Source: Hymenobacter cyanobacteriorum
Lineage (GTDB): Bacteria > Bacteroidota > Bacteroidia > Cytophagales > Hymenobacteraceae
Assembly: GCF_022631375.1 (NCBI RefSeq)
Contig: NZ_JALBGC010000004.1
Span: 1 to 64,000 of the forward strand
DNA length: 64,000 bases
Reading direction: 5' to 3'
The position numbers were made by a program, and so were the translations under genes. Below the pieces are notes generated by a model, which was given only the letters and a program-made list of their open reading frames with translations, had not been told where the DNA came from and ran no database searches. Shown in pieces: positions 24,468 to 33,383 of this stretch (positions within the stretch are counted from its first letter, which is position 1; each line of letters begins with the position of its first letter).

Positions 24468-25796
24468 TTAGTCGCGGCCCCGGCGACCGCCCCCGCCGCC
24501 CCCGCTGTTGCCACCCCCACCACCGCCATACGACGGGGCCGGTGCCGAATACGACGGCTGGCTGTAGCTGCGCTGGGGTTGCTCGTAGGTGCGCTGGCGC
24601 GGTTGCTCATACGTCTGCTGGCGGGGTTGCTCGTAAGTGCGCTGGCGCGGTTGCTCCGCGGCCTGGCCATTGCCCACCGGCTCACCAAACACGTTCTGGA
24701 AGAAGCCACCGCGGCGGCGGCCTTCCTGCGGTGCCGTAGCGGGTTGGCCCTGGGGCTGCATTTCAGCGGCGCGGTTGCGGCCGTTGTTGGGGTCGGCAGC
24801 TACGGGAGCATCCATGGTGCGGTAGCGGGGGCGCACGGCATCATCCATTCGCTGGGGCTGGTTGTTGTAGCCGCCAGCAGGGGCAACTTCGGCGCGGCGG
24901 TTGCGGTTCATCCCGTCCGAAGCTGCGTCGCCCACCAGTCCACCAGTGCCAGCCACCCGCTCGCTGCGACCGTGGCCGCCCGTAGTGGTTGTGCCGCTTC
25001 CGGCGCCCACGGCGGGAGCAGCGCTGTAGCCACCATCCGAAGCCCGGTCGGTGCGGTGGCCATAGGTGCGGCCGCCGCTGCGGTTATCGCCGCCATAGTA
25101 GCCGCCGTTGTTGTTGCCATAGTAGCTATTGCCATAGTAGCCGCTACGACCATAATAGCCGCCGTAGTAGGCCCCGCCATAGTAGTAAGGCGAGTACCCG
25201 TAGCCATAGCCATAGCTATAGGGGTTGTAGCCAAAGCCGCCATAGTAAGGCCGCCCGAAACCAAAGCTGATGCTCAGCCCCGTGCTATAGCCGTAGTAAG
25301 GGCTGTAGCCATAGCCATACGGGCTATAAAAAGAGCTGTAAAAAGGGTCGTAGCCGCCGTAGGCATATGGCGAATAGCCGCAGGCCCCGCCACCCCAGCC
25401 GTAGCCAAACCCGGTGCAAATGCTGCCGAAAGGTGCGTAGCTAAGCGTGGTATACGGGCTGTAGGGCGAATAACCGTTCAGGCCAGCACCGTAATAGGCC
25501 GAGGTGCCGCCGTAGCCGGGCACGCCGCGCATGTACGTGTAGTTATTGTCGTAGTACTGCGTCGACCCGCTGTTCTGCTGAGCCGAAGACGACGAGACTC
25601 CGCCATTATAATCGGGGTTGGCCTCTTCGCTGGCGTAAGCTGGCGCGGGCGCGGCCTGTACCACGGCCGTGGTGCGGTCTTTCGAGGAATAATAGACCCC
25701 ATCGTCTTCCGACGATGTAAGGGCCGACGTGCCGGCGCAACCACCCAGCGCGAACAGGGCCAAGGCGGGCAAACAAGCGGTGAGTAGGTTTTTCAT
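24468..25796 (-). CDS. Gly/Tyr-rich low-complexity lipoprotein
   Basis: The 442-residue lipoprotein has lipobox LFALGGC (Cys20). Residues about 100-240 are dominated by Tyr, Gly, Ser and Pro (SPYSPYTTLSYAPFG, YYGGYYGRSGYYGNSYYG), a prion-like or adhesive composition. Residues about 240-370 are Arg/Gly/Ala-rich. An octapeptide EQPRQRTY is repeated about three and a half times near residues 380-408, and the end is a run of glycines with RRGRD. It is probably displayed at the outer membrane. A structural, adhesive or phase-separating role is inferred from composition only. I know no named family; similar proteins are common in Hymenobacter-type genomes. Confidence 0.7.
   Translation of the reverse strand: MKNLLTACLPALALFALGGCAGTSALTSSEDDGVYYSSKDRTTAVVQAAPAPAYASEEANPDYNGGVSSSSAQQNSGSTQYYDNNYTYMRGVPGYGGTSAYYGAGLNGYSPYSPYTTLSYAPFGSICTGFGYGWGGGACGYSPYAYGGYDPFYSSFYSPYGYGYSPYYGYSTGLSISFGFGRPYYGGFGYNPYSYGYGYGYSPYYYGGAYYGGYYGRSGYYGNSYYGNNNGGYYGGDNRSGGRTYGHRTDRASDGGYSAAPAVGAGSGTTTTGGHGRSERVAGTGGLVGDAASDGMNRNRRAEVAPAGGYNNQPQRMDDAVRPRYRTMDAPVAADPNNGRNRAAEMQPQGQPATAPQEGRRRGGFFQNVFGEPVGNGQAAEQPRQRTYEQPRQQTYEQPRQRTYEQPQRSYSQPSYSAPAPSYGGGGGGNSGGGGGGRRGRD
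24571..24656 (-). repeat. 24-bp tandem repeats encoding EQPRQxTY
   Basis: About three and a half 24-bp units lie in frame inside the Gly/Tyr-rich lipoprotein gene, encoding EQPRQRTY, EQPRQQTY, EQPRQRTY and the start of a fourth. Such in-frame units can change copy number by slippage. Confidence 0.75.
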
Positions 25797-26059
25797 GACT
25801 GAAAAAAAATGAGGAGAGGAAGCCTTCGGTAAAGTAACAACCTATACGATGGAAGTGGGATGAAGAAGCTACTAGTCAGGCTGTATTTGGCGAAGAACCG
25901 GGCCGGGCGGGTGTTGGTTGGGGGCCAACTGCCGAATTTGGAGACGTGGCGCGGTCCGCGCTTTCCTAACGTAATTTGGGCCCGAAACGGTGCCCTTGGT
26001 GCTACTCAATTCTTGTACCAGAGTCGGGAACTTTTTCAATTACCCCTAAGATGCCTCCC

Positions 26060-27535
26060 ATGAGCAAAAAGTTGCCTACCCGCCAGGAAGATTACTCGTT
26101 GTGGTACAATGAGTTGGTGAAACGAGCCGGTCTGGCCGAAAACTCCGCCGTGCGCGGCTGCATGGTTATCAAACCCTACGGCTACGCCATTTGGGAAAAA
26201 ATGCAGCGCCAGCTGGACGATATGTTCAAGCGCACCGGCCACGAAAACGCCTACTTTCCGCTCTTCGTCCCCAAAAGCCTGTTCGAAGCCGAGGAAAAAA
26301 ACGCCGAGGGCTTCGCCAAAGAGTGCGCCGTAGTTACCCATTACCGCCTCCAGACCGACCCCGACAAGCCCGGCAAGCTGCGCGTCGACCCCAACGCCAA
26401 GCTCGAAGAAGAGCTGGTGGTGCGCCCCACCTCGGAGGCCATCATCTGGAGCACCTACAAGAACTGGGTGCAGAGCTACCGCGACCTGCCCCTGCTCATC
26501 AACCAGTGGGCCAACGTGGTGCGCTGGGAAATGCGCACCCGCCTGTTTCTGCGCACCGCCGAGTTTCTGTGGCAGGAGGGCCACACCGCCCACGCCACCG
26601 CTGAGGAAGCCGTAGCCGAAACCCGGCAGATGCTCGATGTGTACGCCGAGTTTGCCGAGGAGCACATGGCGCTGCCCGTGGTGAAGGGCGTGAAAACCCC
26701 CAACGAGCGGTTTGCCGGCGCCGAAGACACCTATTGCATCGAAGCGTTGATGCAGGACGGCAAGGCGCTGCAGGCCGGCACCAGCCACTTCCTGGGTCAG
26801 AACTTCGCCAAGGCTTTTGATGTGCAGTTTGCCAATAAAGAAGGCGTGCGCGAGCACGTGTGGGGCACCAGCTGGGGCGTGAGCACGCGCCTGATGGGTG
26901 CCCTCGTGATGGCCCACTCCGACGACGAAGGCCTGGTGCTGCCGCCCAAGTTGGCCCCGATTCAGGTGGTCATTGTGCCCATCTACAAAACCGGTGAGCT
27001 GGATGCCTTGCTGGAGCGCATTAAACCCATTCAGATGGGCCTGATTGCCCGCGGCATTTCGGTGAAGCTGGACGCGCGCGACACCGAGCGCCCCGGCTTC
27101 AAGTTTGCCGAATGGGAGCTGAAAGGTGTGCCCGTGCGCTTGGCCATCGGCGCGCGCGACCTCGACGCCGGCATGGTGGAAGTGGTGCGCCGCGACACCA
27201 AGCAGAAAATGAGCCTGCCCCTGGCCGATATCGTGGCCAGCGTCGACCAATTGCTCACCGACATCCAGACCAACATTTACGAGCGCGCCAAGAGCTTCCG
27301 CGCCGCTCACACCACGCGCGTCGACAGCTACGATGAGTTCAAGCGGATGCTCGACGAGGAGCCCGGCTTCCTGCTGGCCCACTACGACGGCACTTCCGAA
27401 ACCGAGGAGCGCATCAAGGAAGAAACCAAAGCCACCGTGCGCTGCCTGCCCCTGAACGAGGCCGACGAAGAAGGCATCTGCATGGTGACGGGCAAGCCCA
27501 GCCCGCGCCGCGCCTACTTCGCCCGCGCCTACTAG
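26060..27535 (+). CDS. proS: Prolyl-tRNA synthetase (archaeal/eukaryotic-like type)
   Basis: The 491-residue class II synthetase charges tRNA-Pro. It starts [20 protein letters not shown] and lacks the bacterial editing insertion. The catalytic core has [14 protein letters not shown], then [11 protein letters not shown] and [36 protein letters not shown] (motif 2). The anticodon-binding domain is followed by the C-terminal zinc-domain-like extension ending [13 protein letters not shown]. This is the shorter, eukaryote-like ProS form found in Bacteroidetes. I start at the second ATG (26060); the ATG at 26051 would add MPP. The 260 bp upstream, between 25797 and 26059, show no convincing gene. 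Confidence 0.93.
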   Translation: MSKKLPTRQEDYSLWYNELVKRAGLAENSAVRGCMVIKPYGYAIWEKMQRQLDDMFKRTGHENAYFPLFVPKSLFEAEEKNAEGFAKECAVVTHYRLQTDPDKPGKLRVDPNAKLEEELVVRPTSEAIIWSTYKNWVQSYRDLPLLINQWANVVRWEMRTRLFLRTAEFLWQEGHTAHATAEEAVAETRQMLDVYAEFAEEHMALPVVKGVKTPNERFAGAEDTYCIEALMQDGKALQAGTSHFLGQNFAKAFDVQFANKEGVREHVWGTSWGVSTRLMGALVMAHSDDEGLVLPPKLAPIQVVIVPIYKTGELDALLERIKPIQMGLIARGISVKLDARDTERPGFKFAEWELKGVPVRLAIGARDLDAGMVEVVRRDTKQKMSLPLADIVASVDQLLTDIQTNIYERAKSFRAAHTTRVDSYDEFKRMLDEEPGFLLAHYDGTSETEERIKEETKATVRCLPLNEADEEGICMVTGKPSPRRAYFARAY

Positions 27536-27561
27536 CCCGCACCCGTTCTTGAACTGCAACC

Positions 27562-27603
27562 GGCCCGGCCGGACGACTTTGGTCGTCTGGCCGGGCCTTT
27601 TTT
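27562..27603 (+). terminator. Terminator after proS
   Basis: GGCCCGGCCGGACGAC pairs, with one internal mismatch, with GGTCGTCTGGCCGGGCC, followed by TTTTTT. Confidence 0.78.
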
Positions 27604-27711
27604 GTGGTGGAAGTTGGGGGCCTTTAACTTATTTTTTTAGTATGAAAATATTAAATAGTTTAACTATATTGTGTCATGATTCATCATTTCTTCACTTAAC
27701 CCCCCGTCGTT

Positions 27712-28131
27712 ATGCGCGCATACCTGCTCCTCGCCCTCTTATGTATTGCGGTTGTTGGCCGCGCGCAAACTCCCGTGCCGGTGCCGGCCAAAGCCATTGC
27801 CCGCCTCGAGCAGCTGGTGCGCAAAACCCAGGCGGTGGTAGTTATTGGCAACACCAGCGGCAACCTGCCGGTCGAAGCCCGCCCCAAGCTAAATCGGGTG
27901 CTGGTCGACGCCTCGGCCGAGTTTCTGCGCCAGGCTTCGCATAATCCTACCCGCGAAGGTTACTTCAAAACGCTGGATGCCAGCCTGGCCCGCCTCAACG
28001 CCCTGGCAACCGAGGTGGAAGACCGCCAGCAATTGGCCGAATATTTCCAGGACGTGCTCGACATCGTGGGGCTGGAAAGCTCGGATGGCCGCCTCACGGC
28101 CTTCGTCGAAAACACGCCGCCACAACGCTAG
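27712..28131 (+). CDS. Small secreted protein, paralog 1 (possibly DUF4844-like)
   Basis: The 139-residue product has a signal peptide (MRAYLLLALLCIAVVGRAQ) and an alpha-helical mature part. It shares with the gene at 28327 the pattern IEARPKLNR-like (here VEARPKLNRVLVDAS), then a tyrosine before a helical repeat, and the closing VLDIVGLESSDGRLTAF. That last motif reminds me of DUF4844 proteins, but the match is from memory and uncertain. The promoter region (27600-27711) is strikingly AT-rich for this genome and contains the palindrome TAGTTTAACTA. The two genes are separated by a perfect 28-bp hairpin. Confidence 0.6.
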   Translation: MRAYLLLALLCIAVVGRAQTPVPVPAKAIARLEQLVRKTQAVVVIGNTSGNLPVEARPKLNRVLVDASAEFLRQASHNPTREGYFKTLDASLARLNALATEVEDRQQLAEYFQDVLDIVGLESSDGRLTAFVENTPPQR

Positions 28132-28154
28132 AACCCTGATTATCCGTCGGAGTC

Positions 28155-28220
28155 CCGCCCGAACGCGAAAAGCCGGCTGTTTCCGATTCGGTAAACAGCC
28201 GGCTTTTCGCGTTCGGGCGG
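28155..28220. terminator. Hairpin with a perfect 28-bp stem
   Basis: Arms 28155-28182 and 28193-28220 pair without mismatch around a 10-nt loop (words CCGCCCGAACGCG and AAAAGCCGGCTGTTT). There is no U-tract after it, so it may act as an RNA-stabilising or repeat-derived structure rather than a classical terminator. Confidence 0.6.
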
Positions 28221-28326
28221 AGCCCGGCGTGCCTGTTATTCTCATATTTGGAACATTATGCCCATCTTTGTGCTTTTCCTGCGCCTAATTGCTTTAAAAT
28301 AGCCGGATAATTATACTTCTACCATT

Positions 28327-28758
28327 ATGAAGCGCTTCTGCTGCAGCATGTTTTTATGCTGCCTGGCCTTTTTTTCGCATGCACAGCTACGTCCGGGCTC
28401 AGCCCTGGTAGTGAGCCGGCTCGAAGATTTTATTGAAGCCACCAAGCACGTGGCCGAACCCAGCGCCACCACTAAAAGCCAGATTGAAGCGCGCCCCGAG
28501 CTGAACCGACTGCTCGTAATTGCCGCCTTCGATTTTGTGCAGATAACCCGCAGCGCGCCCGGCCGCGAAGCCTATCTGCAAGCTATGGACCATGGCCTCG
28601 AACGATTCGAACCGTTGATGACGACGCCCGATGCCCGCCGCGAAGTAGCCGAATTTTATGTCGACCTGATGGACATCGTGGGCATTGATAACTCCGATGG
28701 CCGCCTCGACGCCTTCGTGGCCCGGCAGCCCGCTGTCCCGCTCAAAGCTTCAAACTAA
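28327..28758 (+). CDS. Small secreted protein, paralog 2 (possibly DUF4844-like)
   Basis: The 143-residue protein has a signal peptide ending FFSHAQ and repeats the plan of the gene at 27712: IEARPELNRLLVIAAFDFV, then a helical segment with REAYLQAMDHGLERF, then the closing VDLMDIVGIDNSDGRLDAFV. The pair is probably a tandem duplication, each with its own signal peptide. A possible promoter (CATCTTTG at 28263-28270) lies about 56 nt upstream. Function is unknown; a secreted inhibitor or immunity-like helical protein is conceivable but not shown. Confidence 0.6.
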   Translation: MKRFCCSMFLCCLAFFSHAQLRPGSALVVSRLEDFIEATKHVAEPSATTKSQIEARPELNRLLVIAAFDFVQITRSAPGREAYLQAMDHGLERFEPLMTTPDARREVAEFYVDLMDIVGIDNSDGRLDAFVARQPAVPLKASN

Positions 28759-28772
28759 CGCGACTATCAACC

Positions 28773-28817
28773 ATACAGAAAGCCCCGGCTCGTGCTGCGA
28801 GCCGGGGCTTTCTGTAT
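28773..28817. terminator. Bidirectional terminator
   Basis: A perfect 20-bp stem (ATACAGAAAGCCCCGGCTCG and complement) encloses a 5-nt loop between two convergent genes. Confidence 0.78.
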
Positions 28818-28832
28818 TGAAAATCGCCAGAA

Positions 28833-30938
28833 TTATTTCTTGGTGATGGTGAATTCGACGCGGCGGTTTTTCATGCGCGTTTCTTCCTGGTCGTTGCTGG
28901 CAATGGGTTTGGTATCGCCAAAGCCCTCGGTGGTGATGCGGCCGCCGTTGATGCCGTGGCTGCTGAGGTATTTCTTCACCTCGTTCACGCGGTCGAGGCT
29001 GAGCTTGAGGTTCAGCGCGGGGTCGCCCTGGTTGTCGGTGTGGCCCGAGAGCTTGATTTCCACCGTCGGGTAGTCCTTCATGATGCGGATGAGGCGCAGC
29101 AACTCGGGGTAGGAGCTGGTGGTGAGGTAGTAGCGGCTCTGCTGGAAGAAGATGTTGTTCATCTTCACCGTCTGGCCCACGTTGAAGGGCACAAGGTACA
29201 AGTCCTGCTTCTGCTCGGTGTACTTGTCCTTGGCCGTCACGTCGAGGTTGGCGTTTTCGGCCAGGTAGCCTTTGGCTTCGGCGCGGTAGCCGTACTGCAC
29301 GCCGCTGGGCAGCACAATGGTGTATTCGCCGGTGGCGGGGTCGGTTTCCGTCACGCCGATTTCCTCGCCCGTGAGCAGGTTTTCGTAGTGAATAATGGCT
29401 TTGAGGGGCTTGCCGGTGGCCTGGTCGAGCACCTTGCCGGTTACCAGCGTCACCACTTCGGGCTGGAAGGCGGGGGCCAGCGAGATGCGGAAAATGTCCT
29501 TCGAGCCGCCCGTGCCGTTGCGCGACGACACCAGGTAAGCATCCTGGCCGGCAGCCGAGATGGTGTAGTAGGCGTCGAAGTCGGGCGAGTTCACCACCGG
29601 GCCGAGGTTGCGCGGGGGGCTCCAGTTGGTCCAGGTGTCGTCGAGGCGCTTGGTGTAGAAGATGTCGGACTTGCCGTAGCCGCCGCGCCCGTCGCTGGCG
29701 AAGTATAGCGTCTTTTCATCGGCGGCCAGGAAGGGGGCGAAGTCGGCGCCGGCCGTGTTCACGTTGGGGCCCAGGCTTTTGGGCTTGGTCCATTTCTTCT
29801 GGCTTTTCGTGTCGTGCATCACGCCGGGCAGGTTATCGTCCTTCGGGAAGCTCACGAAAATGTCCTGCCCGCCCAGGCCGTCGTTGCGCTCCACGGCCAT
29901 GAGCAGGGCCTTGCCCGAGGTGGAGAGGTAGGCGTCGATGTTCTGCGGGTCCTTGTTGTAGTAGTCGTCGATGTCGACTTTCACGGGCTTGCTCCAGCCG
30001 CCGGCGCCGCGCTTGCTCATGCTGAAGCCTTTGGGCTCCATCAGGCCGTCTTCGTACACGCCGATGAGCAGGGCCGTGCGGCCGTCGGCCGATACCGAGG
30101 CCAGGCCGTTGGGGTCTTCGGGGGTGTTGCTGGGCTCGCCCATGTTCTTGGCCTGACCCCAGGTTTTGTTTTTGCCCGACACCAGCTTGGAGATGTAAAT
30201 GTCCTGCGGGTCGCGCGCGCCGCCCACGTTGGTGGGCGCGCTCTGGCGGGCGAAGTAGAGCGTGCGGCCATCGGGCGAGATGACGGGGTGCGTGTCGACG
30301 TAGCGCGTGTTTACGTTGGGGCCAAGGTTCACGAGCGAGGAGTCAAACTGGGTCGATTTCACGGCCTCGGGGCCTTTTTCGCCTTCGAAAGCCTGCTTTA
30401 CCATCGTCGAGGCCACGTCGGCAATGCCGATGGCGTCAATCTGGTTCACGCCTTCCACCTTGCCGGTGTTCATGAACACTTTCGCGCCGATGGTGCGGTA
30501 CTCGGCGGCGGGAAATTTCACCTCCAGCGTGCGCGAGGGCTCGGGCAGGGGGCCGGGGTTGGCGTTGGTATACACCTCGTGGTGCACGCCTTTGGTATCA
30601 ATCAGTTCGATTTTGGTGATGGAGCCGGGGTTGAAGTTCTCGACCACGGTAATCTGCTGGGCTGCCACTGAGCGCAGAAATTTCACCTCGATGAATTCGC
30701 CGGAACCTTCCTTGCGCGGAATCCAGGCGTTGTTGCTGATTTCGCCCAGCGGCAGGGCGTTGGGGGCACCCAGCACCTGCGAAGGCGCGAAGGGTTCCTT
30801 GCCCTCGGCTTTCTGCGACGAAGCCTCCACCAGGCGGGCCGCCCATTGCACGTGCTGGGCCTGGGCCGGGGCAGCGGCCAGCAGGCCCAGGGCCACCGGC
30901 ACAGTCGCCAGCAGATAATTCAAACGACGATTATTCAT
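28833..30938 (-). CDS. OmpA-family protein with PD40 repeats and CarboxypepD_reg-like domain
   Basis: The 701-residue envelope protein has a signal peptide (ending APAQAQ) and an N-terminal beta-sandwich of about 150 residues. It continues with WD40-like PD40 repeats (PVISPDGRTLYFARQ, APFLAADEKTLYFASDGRGG, YGKSDIFYTKR). A carboxypeptidase regulatory-like domain follows (VTGKVLDQATGKPLKAIIHY). The C-terminal OmpA peptidoglycan-binding domain has IKLSGHTDNQGD and ends MKNRRVEFTITKK. This architecture resembles the PorE-type proteins linked with type IX secretion, but the N-terminal domain differs. Anchoring of an outer-membrane complex to peptidoglycan is the likely role. Confidence 0.85.
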   Translation of the reverse strand: MNNRRLNYLLATVPVALGLLAAAPAQAQHVQWAARLVEASSQKAEGKEPFAPSQVLGAPNALPLGEISNNAWIPRKEGSGEFIEVKFLRSVAAQQITVVENFNPGSITKIELIDTKGVHHEVYTNANPGPLPEPSRTLEVKFPAAEYRTIGAKVFMNTGKVEGVNQIDAIGIADVASTMVKQAFEGEKGPEAVKSTQFDSSLVNLGPNVNTRYVDTHPVISPDGRTLYFARQSAPTNVGGARDPQDIYISKLVSGKNKTWGQAKNMGEPSNTPEDPNGLASVSADGRTALLIGVYEDGLMEPKGFSMSKRGAGGWSKPVKVDIDDYYNKDPQNIDAYLSTSGKALLMAVERNDGLGGQDIFVSFPKDDNLPGVMHDTKSQKKWTKPKSLGPNVNTAGADFAPFLAADEKTLYFASDGRGGYGKSDIFYTKRLDDTWTNWSPPRNLGPVVNSPDFDAYYTISAAGQDAYLVSSRNGTGGSKDIFRISLAPAFQPEVVTLVTGKVLDQATGKPLKAIIHYENLLTGEEIGVTETDPATGEYTIVLPSGVQYGYRAEAKGYLAENANLDVTAKDKYTEQKQDLYLVPFNVGQTVKMNNIFFQQSRYYLTTSSYPELLRLIRIMKDYPTVEIKLSGHTDNQGDPALNLKLSLDRVNEVKKYLSSHGINGGRITTEGFGDTKPIASNDQEETRMKNRRVEFTITKK

Positions 30939-31271
30939 AGCAAAAATGGCAAAAAGTAGTACTGGCTAAGCGTAGTCAAGCAAATGTACAAAATTGCCGG
31001 GTTGTTTCGATGGGTTTGCCAGCCGCTAACCTAACGAAAAAGTATTTTTTCGACCAGTCCTTCCGCTGTAGTACCTTCCCGCTACAACCCGCCGGCTGCC
31101 TAATGCGCCGGGGCAAGCAATGTGATTATTCGGTGGCTTTTGGCGGGAGTTCGAACAGCGGCGCGGTGGCTGGCGAGGAAGCTGTTTGCGTGTAGAGACG
31201 CGACACTTTGTGTCTCGGCGTGCGCACCGTTGAACGGTTCTGGCCCGGTAGCGCGGTGCCGGAGACGCGAA
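30939..31271. other. Intergenic region with promoter box and repeat
   Basis: This 333-bp gap between divergent genes holds a possible -7 box TACCTTCC at 31072-31079 for the rightward gene. An ATG at 31103 opens a 31-codon frame that is probably not a gene. The rest of the gap is taken up by most of the inverted repeat at 31191-31287. Confidence 0.4.
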
Positions 31272-31287
31272 GTGTCGCGTCTCTACA
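31191..31287. repeat. Inverted repeat, GTAGAGACGCGA family, copy 2
   Basis: Arms at 31191-31216 and 31262-31287 (26 bp, two C/T differences) match the copy at 9910-10044, and both loops begin CGGnGTGCGCnCCG. The right arm enters the downstream gene and encodes the same peptide RREVSRLYI as in CdsA. Confidence 0.82.
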
Positions 31288-33299
31288 TTGTTCTACTAGT
31301 CGCCAGCCTGCCCCTCGCTACCCAAGCGCAGGTGCTGGTGGGGGCCACGCCGTTTGGGCCGGTGTTTCGGGGGCTGCGGCCGGCGGGGGCCGATACCTCG
31401 CTGCTGCTATTGGCCCGGGCGCGGCGGGTGGGCGTGAGCACCTTTGTGCAAACCAGCGGCGCGCGCGGCTACCTGCTGCTGGGGCCGCGCCAGCAGCTGC
31501 GCTACCGCGTGGGCACCGATTGGGTGTATGACTCCCGAGGCACGCCGCCCTTCGTGCGCGAAGACTACGGGGCCGACCTGGCCCACATCATCAGCCTCGG
31601 GGCCGGCCAGCACTGGCAGGTGGGCCAGCAGCTGCACTACGACCAGAGCCGCGCCAATAACACCCGCACCGGCCTGTGGCTGGGCCGCGTGGGCTACCAG
31701 CGCCGCCTGCGCCCCGGCCTGGCCTCCGACTCGCTGAGCCAGCTGCGCCTCACCGTGCTGGGTGGCCTGGCCACCGACCGCCGCAACGGCCGCCAAGATG
31801 CCGGCCTGGCCTACGGGTTCGATGCGGCCGCCATTTATTTTCTGAACGGGGCCACGGCCGCGCCCCTGGTGGCGCGCGTGCTGGGCACCCGGGCCAGCCT
31901 GGGGCCGCGCACCATGCAGCGGCTGGTGGCCGAGGCCACCGGCGAGCAGGCTTTTCTCGAAAATGCGGCCCTGACGGTGCAGGGCCGGCTGGGCTACCGC
32001 ACCAACCGCGCCGAGGACTACCTGTTGGGCTCGGTGCAGCGCATTCAGTCCGACACGGTGCTGGCGCAGGCGGGGGCCAGCTACCGGCTCAATGCCTACA
32101 CCACGCTGCGTTCGGACAACAGCGTGCTTCTGCCGACGCGGGCATTTCGATATCGGCGGCTGGGCGAGCGGGCCGACACCCTGCAGGATGTGGGCTACCG
32201 CCAGCGCGAGCTGGATACCCGGCAGGAACTGCGCTTTGCCCGGCCCCGGGTGCAAACCAGCCTCAGCTTTGCGTACCGGGAGCGGCGGCGTGGGTACTAC
32301 CTCGACAATTCGCGCAACCTGAACGCGGCCCGCCTGGCCGCCGCCCTGGCCCGCGAGCAGGTAAAGGACATCACCGAGCAAACCACCTTGTGGCAGGGCG
32401 CGCTGACCTGGCTGCCCACGCCCCGGCACGCGGTGGCCCTGCAAGGCACCGCCCAGCTGCTGCGCGTGGACGCCCCCAGCAAGGACAACCAGCAAACCCG
32501 CGACGAAGCCCAGCACCTGCTGCGCCTGACCTGGACGGGCCGCTGGGCCGGGGCCTTCCGCACCACGCTGGGGGTGGCGGGCGAGTACCGGCAGACGGTC
32601 TTCATAAGGGCGGGGCTAAGTGCGGAGAACTATACCGACCACCTGCTGCACTGGGAGCCGGGCTTCACCTGGGCCCCGGGGCGCTGGAGCATCCGCTCGC
32701 AGTACCACCTGTGGGTGAGCTACCAGGTGCGCGACCAGGCCACTGAGCAGGCCCGCAACCGCGCCAGCCGCGTGCTCGAGCAGTCGCAAAGCCTCAGCTA
32801 TCAGCTGCGGCCGCGCCTGCTGCTGCTGGCCGACTACCAGCGCCGCGAAAACCGTGTGGGCCAGCTCAACTGGACGCAGTTTCGGGAGAGCCCGCTCGAT
32901 ACCAGCGTGACGCACGACCTGAGCGTGGGCGCCCGCCAGAGCTGGGCCGGGCCGCGCGGCAGCACCAGTTTGCGCCTGGGCTATCGCCTGCTCGAGCAGC
33001 GCAACTACGGCCGCGCCGCCCTGCTGCTCGACCAGCCTACTGGCCCGCCCACTTCGCTCATCTACCTGCACAACATCACCCGCCAGCAGGGGCCCGAGGT
33101 GGGCATCGAGCGGCGCGCCGGGGGCCTCACCCTCACGGCCAGCCTGTGGCTGCAGTGGCTGCGCACCTACTATGCCTACCAGCTGGGCAAGGGCAGCTTC
33201 AACGGCACCAGCTACGCCGCGGCCGACCTGGACCGCGAGACGCGCCGGGTGCTGCCGTATTTCGAGGTGGCGGCCGAGTGGCGGGTGGGGCGGCGGTAG
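31272..33299 (+). CDS. Predicted outer-membrane beta-barrel protein
   Basis: The protein is about 675 residues if it starts at the GTG at 31272, which gives a good signal peptide (SRLYIVLLVASLPLATQAQ). The frame is open back to an ATG at 31122, but those extra residues are repeat-derived or low quality. The mature part is a long series of amphipathic strands rich in Arg, Gln, Tyr and Leu (YLLLGPRQQLRYRVG, ALTVQGRLGYRTNR, SLSFAYRERRRGYYLDNS, TSLRLGYRLLEQRNYG) and ends VLPYFEVAAEWRVGRR. This pattern fits a barrel of 20 or more strands, but I recognise no TonB box or plug. The inverted repeat seems to have inserted at the original start, so the true start is uncertain. Confidence 0.65.
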   Translation: MSRLYIVLLVASLPLATQAQVLVGATPFGPVFRGLRPAGADTSLLLLARARRVGVSTFVQTSGARGYLLLGPRQQLRYRVGTDWVYDSRGTPPFVREDYGADLAHIISLGAGQHWQVGQQLHYDQSRANNTRTGLWLGRVGYQRRLRPGLASDSLSQLRLTVLGGLATDRRNGRQDAGLAYGFDAAAIYFLNGATAAPLVARVLGTRASLGPRTMQRLVAEATGEQAFLENAALTVQGRLGYRTNRAEDYLLGSVQRIQSDTVLAQAGASYRLNAYTTLRSDNSVLLPTRAFRYRRLGERADTLQDVGYRQRELDTRQELRFARPRVQTSLSFAYRERRRGYYLDNSRNLNAARLAAALAREQVKDITEQTTLWQGALTWLPTPRHAVALQGTAQLLRVDAPSKDNQQTRDEAQHLLRLTWTGRWAGAFRTTLGVAGEYRQTVFIRAGLSAENYTDHLLHWEPGFTWAPGRWSIRSQYHLWVSYQVRDQATEQARNRASRVLEQSQSLSYQLRPRLLLLADYQRRENRVGQLNWTQFRESPLDTSVTHDLSVGARQSWAGPRGSTSLRLGYRLLEQRNYGRAALLLDQPTGPPTSLIYLHNITRQQGPEVGIERRAGGLTLTASLWLQWLRTYYAYQLGKGSFNGTSYAAADLDRETRRVLPYFEVAAEWRVGRR

Positions 33300-33383
33300 G
33301 AAAGGGACGGAAGAGTTTAACCTTTGGATTGACTGACCGTATTGCCCGGACTGCCTCGTCGTTCTTCCTTCATCCACAGCCAC

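Noticed and set aside
24571..24656. CRISPR-like repeats
   Set aside because: The 24-bp units are contiguous without spacers and stay in frame with the lipoprotein, so they are coding tandem repeats. No CRISPR array was seen anywhere in the window.
25860..26063. Open frame of 67 codons before proS
   Set aside because: It overlaps the proS start and has no promoter box or homology; I judged it chance.
31103..31198. Short ORF (31 codons) between the OmpA-type and barrel genes
   Set aside because: It has no recognisable features, and its stop codon comes from the repeat; it is more likely the remains of an original 5' leader.
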